From: Chloroflexota bacterium
GTDB taxonomy: Bacteria > Chloroflexota > Dormibacteria > Dormibacterales > Dormibacteraceae
DNA length: 64,000 nt
Reading direction: 5' to 3'
Assembly (NCBI GenBank): GCA_005880915.1
Contig: VBIW01000034.1
Location: 1-64,000 of the forward strand
The translations under genes were made by a program, and so were the position numbers. The notes beneath the pieces are model-generated. The model had not been told where the DNA came from, did no database searches, and worked only from the letters and a program-made list of their open reading frames with translations. Shown in pieces: positions 61,109 through 64,000 of the stretch (positions are counted from its first letter, which is position 1; each line of letters starts with the position of its first letter).

Positions 61109-62127
61109 GTGATCCATCAGACCTGACCAGCGAGGCGCTCGCCGCCGTCGGCAAGGCCCAGACGGAGCAGGAGCTCGAACGAATCGAGGTTGAGTACCTG
61201 GGCCGGAAGAGCGGTCGGGTCAGCAAGCTCCTCGAAGGCATCGGCAAGCTCGGCCCCGAAGAGAAGGCGTCCGTGGGCAAGGCGGTCAACGAGGCCAAGC
61301 GAGCGATCGAAGCCGCTCTGGCCGCCAGGCGAGCTGAGCTGGAGGCATCGCGTCTCGCCGATCTCGCTGAGACCGAGGCGATCGACATCACTTTTCCCGG
61401 GCCGCCGCTCGGCCGAGGCCATATCCACGTCTTGACGCAGGTCCGGCGTCAGATCGAGACCGTGCTCGAGTCGCTTGGGTATCAGGTCGAGCTCGGGCCT
61501 GAGGTGGAGACCGAGTGGTACAACTTCGAGGCCCTCAACCTCACCGCCGGACATCCCGCCCGTGAGAGCTGGGACTCCTTCTACTTCAGCCCAGAGCTCC
61601 TGCTCCGCGCGCACACCTCACCTGTGCAGATCCGCGCCATGCAGCGGATCAAAGAGCCGCCCATCTACATCATCACGCCGGGCCGGACCTACCGCCGCGA
61701 TCCGCCCGAGGCCACGCGACTGCCGTACTTCAGCCAGGTCGAAGGCCTGGCCGTGGACAGGGGGCTCACGGTCGGCGACATGAAGGGCACGCTGCTGTAC
61801 ATGATCCAGTCGCTGTACGGACTGGAACGCAAGGTGCGCGTTCGGCCGAGCTACTTTCCTTTCACAGAGCCGAGCTTTGAGTTCGACATCACGTGCGGCA
61901 TCTGCGGCGGCATGGGTTGCAAGAGCTGCCGGCATAAGGGTTGGCTCGAGGTCGGCGGGTGCGGGATGGTGCATCCGCAGGTGCTGCGCAACGGAGGCAT
62001 CGACCCGACGCAGTGGAACGGATACGCGTGGGGCTTCGGCATCGAGCGCATGGCGATGCTCAAGCACGACGTCGACGACATCCGCCTCTTCTACGAGTCG
62101 GACCTGCGCTTCCTGGAGCAGTTCTAG
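61105..62127 (+). CDS. pheS: Phenylalanyl-tRNA synthetase alpha subunit
   Basis: 340 residues. N-terminal coiled-coil (EALAAVGKAQTEQELERIEVEYLGRKSG), class II core with GRGHIHVLTQVRRQIETV, FEALNLTAGHPAR, HTSPVQIRAM and FGIERMAMLKHDVDDIR. A cysteine cluster CGICGGMGCKSCRHKGW precedes motif 3, as in some Gram-positive PheS. It is separated from pheT by a family A repeat. Confidence 0.96.
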   Translation: MSDPSDLTSEALAAVGKAQTEQELERIEVEYLGRKSGRVSKLLEGIGKLGPEEKASVGKAVNEAKRAIEAALAARRAELEASRLADLAETEAIDITFPGPPLGRGHIHVLTQVRRQIETVLESLGYQVELGPEVETEWYNFEALNLTAGHPARESWDSFYFSPELLLRAHTSPVQIRAMQRIKEPPIYIITPGRTYRRDPPEATRLPYFSQVEGLAVDRGLTVGDMKGTLLYMIQSLYGLERKVRVRPSYFPFTEPSFEFDITCGICGGMGCKSCRHKGWLEVGGCGMVHPQVLRNGGIDPTQWNGYAWGFGIERMAMLKHDVDDIRLFYESDLRFLEQF

Positions 62128-62140
62128 ATGATGAAGGCTC

Positions 62141-62187
62141 CTCCCCATTCATGGGGAGGTGTCTGGCGAAGCCAGACGGAGGGGCTG
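62141..62187 (+). repeat. Family A hairpin repeat, copy A7 (short form)
   Basis: CTCCCCATTCATGGGGAG, then GTCTGGCGAAGCCAGAC, then GGAGGGGC. It lies inside the pheS-pheT operon, 8 bases before the pheT start. Confidence 0.88.
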
Positions 62188-62194
62188 CGAACGC

Positions 62195-64000
62195 TTGCGA
62201 ATTAGCTACGAATGGCTCGGCGACTTCCTCGACCTCGATGGCGTCACGCCCAAGGATGCCGCGGATGTGCTGACCCGACTCGGCATCGAGGTCGAGTCGC
62301 TTGTGATGGTCGACCTCTCCCAGGTCGTGATCGGCAAGGTGCTCGAGCAGAAGCCACACCCGACATCGCGGACCGCGCTGTGGATTCACCAGGTCGACCT
62401 CGGCGACCATGTGCAGCAGATCATCGCCGGCGCCCCCAATGCGGTTCCGGGGTCGCTGGTCCCCGTCGCCCTTCCCGGCACCACGGTGCCCAACGGCAAG
62501 CTCGTGAGGGACGCTTACATCGCGGGCGAAAAGGCCAGCGGAATGCTTTGCTCGGCCGAAGAGCTCCTCCTGGGCGACGACCACTCTGGCATCCTGATCC
62601 TCGACCGCGGCAAGCCGGGGGAAGCGTTGACCACCGTCATCCCGAGCCAGGCGATCATGGAAGCGGAGATCACCTCCAACCGGCCCGACGAGATGGGCCA
62701 CCTGGGCATCGCGCGGGAATTGGCGGCGGGACTCGACCGGCCGCTGAAGCGCGACTTCATGCCGGCCTTCACCGGTACGGCCGACCCGCCGGGGCGCGAC
62801 CTGGTCAAGGTCACCATCGACGACCCCGACCTGTGCAGCCGCTACATCGGGGGCGTGATCAAAGGAGTGAGGGTCGGCCCCAGCCCCGACTGGATGCAGC
62901 GCCGCCTACGGGCGTGCGGAGTCCGTCCCATCAACAACATCGTCGACATCACCAACTACGTGCTCCTCGAGTACGCGCAGCCGCTGCACGCCTTCGACCT
63001 CGCCAAGCTCAACGGGCCCGCCATCCACGTCAGGCGGGCCAGGTCGAAAGAGACGCTGCTCTGCCTCGACGGCGAGGAGAGGCAGCTGACGCCGGAGATG
63101 CTGGTGATCGCCGACGCGCTCCGTCCCGTCGCCATCGCGGGCGTCATCGGCGGCGAGGAGAGCGCGGTCACGGGAGCGACTGTCGACGTACTTCTCGAGG
63201 CGGCGAACTTCAGCGGGCCGAGCGTGCGCCAGACCTCACGCGCTCTCGGCCTCCGCACCGAGGCGTCGGCCAGGTTCGAACGCGCGCTGCCGCCCGAGCT
63301 TGCCCTGGCCGGCGCTCGTCGCGCTGCATCACTGATTGCCGAGGTCGCGGGCGGTTCGGTCCACCGCGAATGGGCGGACGTATATCCGCGTCCGCAGGAG
63401 CCGGTGCGCGTCAACCTCCGGCCGGCCTTGATCGATGACGTCCTGGGTACACATGTGCCGCTAGAAGAAGCCGAGTCGATCCTCAAGCGCCTCAACTTCC
63501 ACGTCAAGGTGATGGGTGACGGGGAGTGGGACATCCTGCCGCCGGTGTTCCGTCTCGATGTGACGATTCCCGAGGACCTGGTCGAGGAGGTCGGTCGCGT
63601 GTATGGCTACGACCGCGTGCCTCCGACGCTGCCGGGCCGTCGCCGCGGCAGGTGGACACCTTCGTCGCCGAGCCTCGACCGGAGGCTCGATTCGATGCGC
63701 GAGGTGCTCGTCGGATCCGGCTACACCGAGACGTGGAACCCGGCCCTGGTCTCCGGCCGCAAGCTCGAGGCGCTGCGGATCGCCGCCCACGCCATGCGGG
63801 TTTCCAATCCTCTGAGCGACGACATGGATACGCTGCGCACCTCGGTCCTGCCATCGCTGATCGACGTTGTGGCGCTCAACCGCGACCGAGGACGTCTCGA
63901 CGTCCGCGTTTACGAGATCGGGTCTGCTTTCCTCGCCCATGTAGGCGAGAAGAACACGCAGCCCGAAGAACCTCTCCGGCTGGCCGCGGTCGTCACCGCA
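62195..64000 (+). CDS. pheT: Phenylalanyl-tRNA synthetase beta subunit (3' end beyond window)
   Basis: Starting at TTG 62195, an uninterrupted frame of 602 codons runs to the window edge. It opens LRISYEWLGDFLDLDG, the standard PheT N-terminus. A tRNA-binding domain (VVIGKVLEQKPHP, IIAGAPNAVPGSLVPVALPG) and a B3/B4 editing region (ITSNRPDEMGHLGIARELA, NNIVDITNYVLLEYAQPLHAFD) follow. B5 and core segments (IPEDLVEEVGRVYGYDRVPPTLP; RVSNPLSDDMDTLRTSVLPSL) are also present. A family A repeat lies immediately upstream and its GGAGGGG may act as ribosome binding site. Confidence 0.95.
   Translation, partial: MRISYEWLGDFLDLDGVTPKDAADVLTRLGIEVESLVMVDLSQVVIGKVLEQKPHPTSRTALWIHQVDLGDHVQQIIAGAPNAVPGSLVPVALPGTTVPNGKLVRDAYIAGEKASGMLCSAEELLLGDDHSGILILDRGKPGEALTTVIPSQAIMEAEITSNRPDEMGHLGIARELAAGLDRPLKRDFMPAFTGTADPPGRDLVKVTIDDPDLCSRYIGGVIKGVRVGPSPDWMQRRLRACGVRPINNIVDITNYVLLEYAQPLHAFDLAKLNGPAIHVRRARSKETLLCLDGEERQLTPEMLVIADALRPVAIAGVIGGEESAVTGATVDVLLEAANFSGPSVRQTSRALGLRTEASARFERALPPELALAGARRAASLIAEVAGGSVHREWADVYPRPQEPVRVNLRPALIDDVLGTHVPLEEAESILKRLNFHVKVMGDGEWDILPPVFRLDVTIPEDLVEEVGRVYGYDRVPPTLPGRRRGRWTPSSPSLDRRLDSMREVLVGSGYTETWNPALVSGRKLEALRIAAHAMRVSNPLSDDMDTLRTSVLPSLIDVVALNRDRGRLDVRVYEIGSAFLAHVGEKNTQPEEPLRLAAVVTA

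Noticed and set aside
62212..63438. 408-codon plus-strand frame within pheT
   Set aside because: Arg/Pro-rich out-of-frame reading of pheT, whose own frame has clear PheT motifs and runs to the window edge.

Overview
High-GC bacterial chromosome, densely packed with mostly housekeeping genes. No gap between genes exceeds about 300 bases. The set points to a monoderm-like Terrabacteria lineage, most likely Chloroflexota or Dormibacterota (inference). Reasons are a Tad/Flp pilus locus with no secretin gene, Firmicutes-like synteny blocks (alaS-ruvX-DUF1292-mltG; efp-asp23-nusB-xseB-tlyA-nadK-recN; scpA-scpB-rluB-cmk-plsC; infC-rpmI-rplT), a SigB/F-type sigma factor beside an RsbW-like protein, and TANNNT boxes about 9-12 nt ahead of start codons, as expected for leaderless mRNAs.

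Layout. 1-6747: a frameshifted DUF559-type gene, a GAF/HD-GYP membrane signalling protein, a bifunctional Rel and a metallo-beta-lactamase-fold hydrolase. 6728-18274: a divergent Tad pilus locus. The minus arm reads cpaE, two tadE, a large tadG, cpaB, tadB, tadC. The plus arm reads a HEAT-repeat protein, cpaF and a hybrid histidine kinase with degenerate motifs. 18429-24905: a small membrane protein, hisS-aspS, a candidate 6S RNA, small membrane proteins, an RsbW-like protein with its sigma factor, and pdxH. 24921-33782: alaS, an FtsA/PilM-like ATPase with a membrane-anchored partner, ruvX, DUF1292, mltG, aroE and a prepilin peptidase that could serve the Tad pilus. 33799-45214: a PH-domain protein, aroK-aroB-aroQ, efp, asp23, nusB, xseB, DUF212, tlyA, nadK, recN, scpAB, rluB, cmk and plsC. 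45268-55394: an AAA ATPase divergent from a DnaQ-DinG helicase, then rsmI, metG, tatD, rsmA, an MFS transporter and a DedA protein. 55605-64000: thrS, two cell-envelope proteins, infC with a leader terminator, rpmI, rplT, a TrmH-type methylase, pheS and pheT (cut by the window edge).

Cross-cutting observations. (1) At least two families of short hairpin repeats (about 11 copies) sit at gene junctions and often supply Shine-Dalgarno-like sequence, start codons or N-terminal codons. In two tandem tadE genes the same repeat is read in frame and encodes the putative prepilin leader. (2) infC, aroK, tatD and aroE have no ATG, GTG or TTG start that preserves their conserved N-terminus; AUA, AUA, AUC and CUG fit instead. 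(3) The Tad locus carries a HEAT protein, a CpaE with a cyclic-nucleotide-binding-like front end and a kinase/receiver protein with altered catalytic residues, which may be an unusual way of controlling a pilus.
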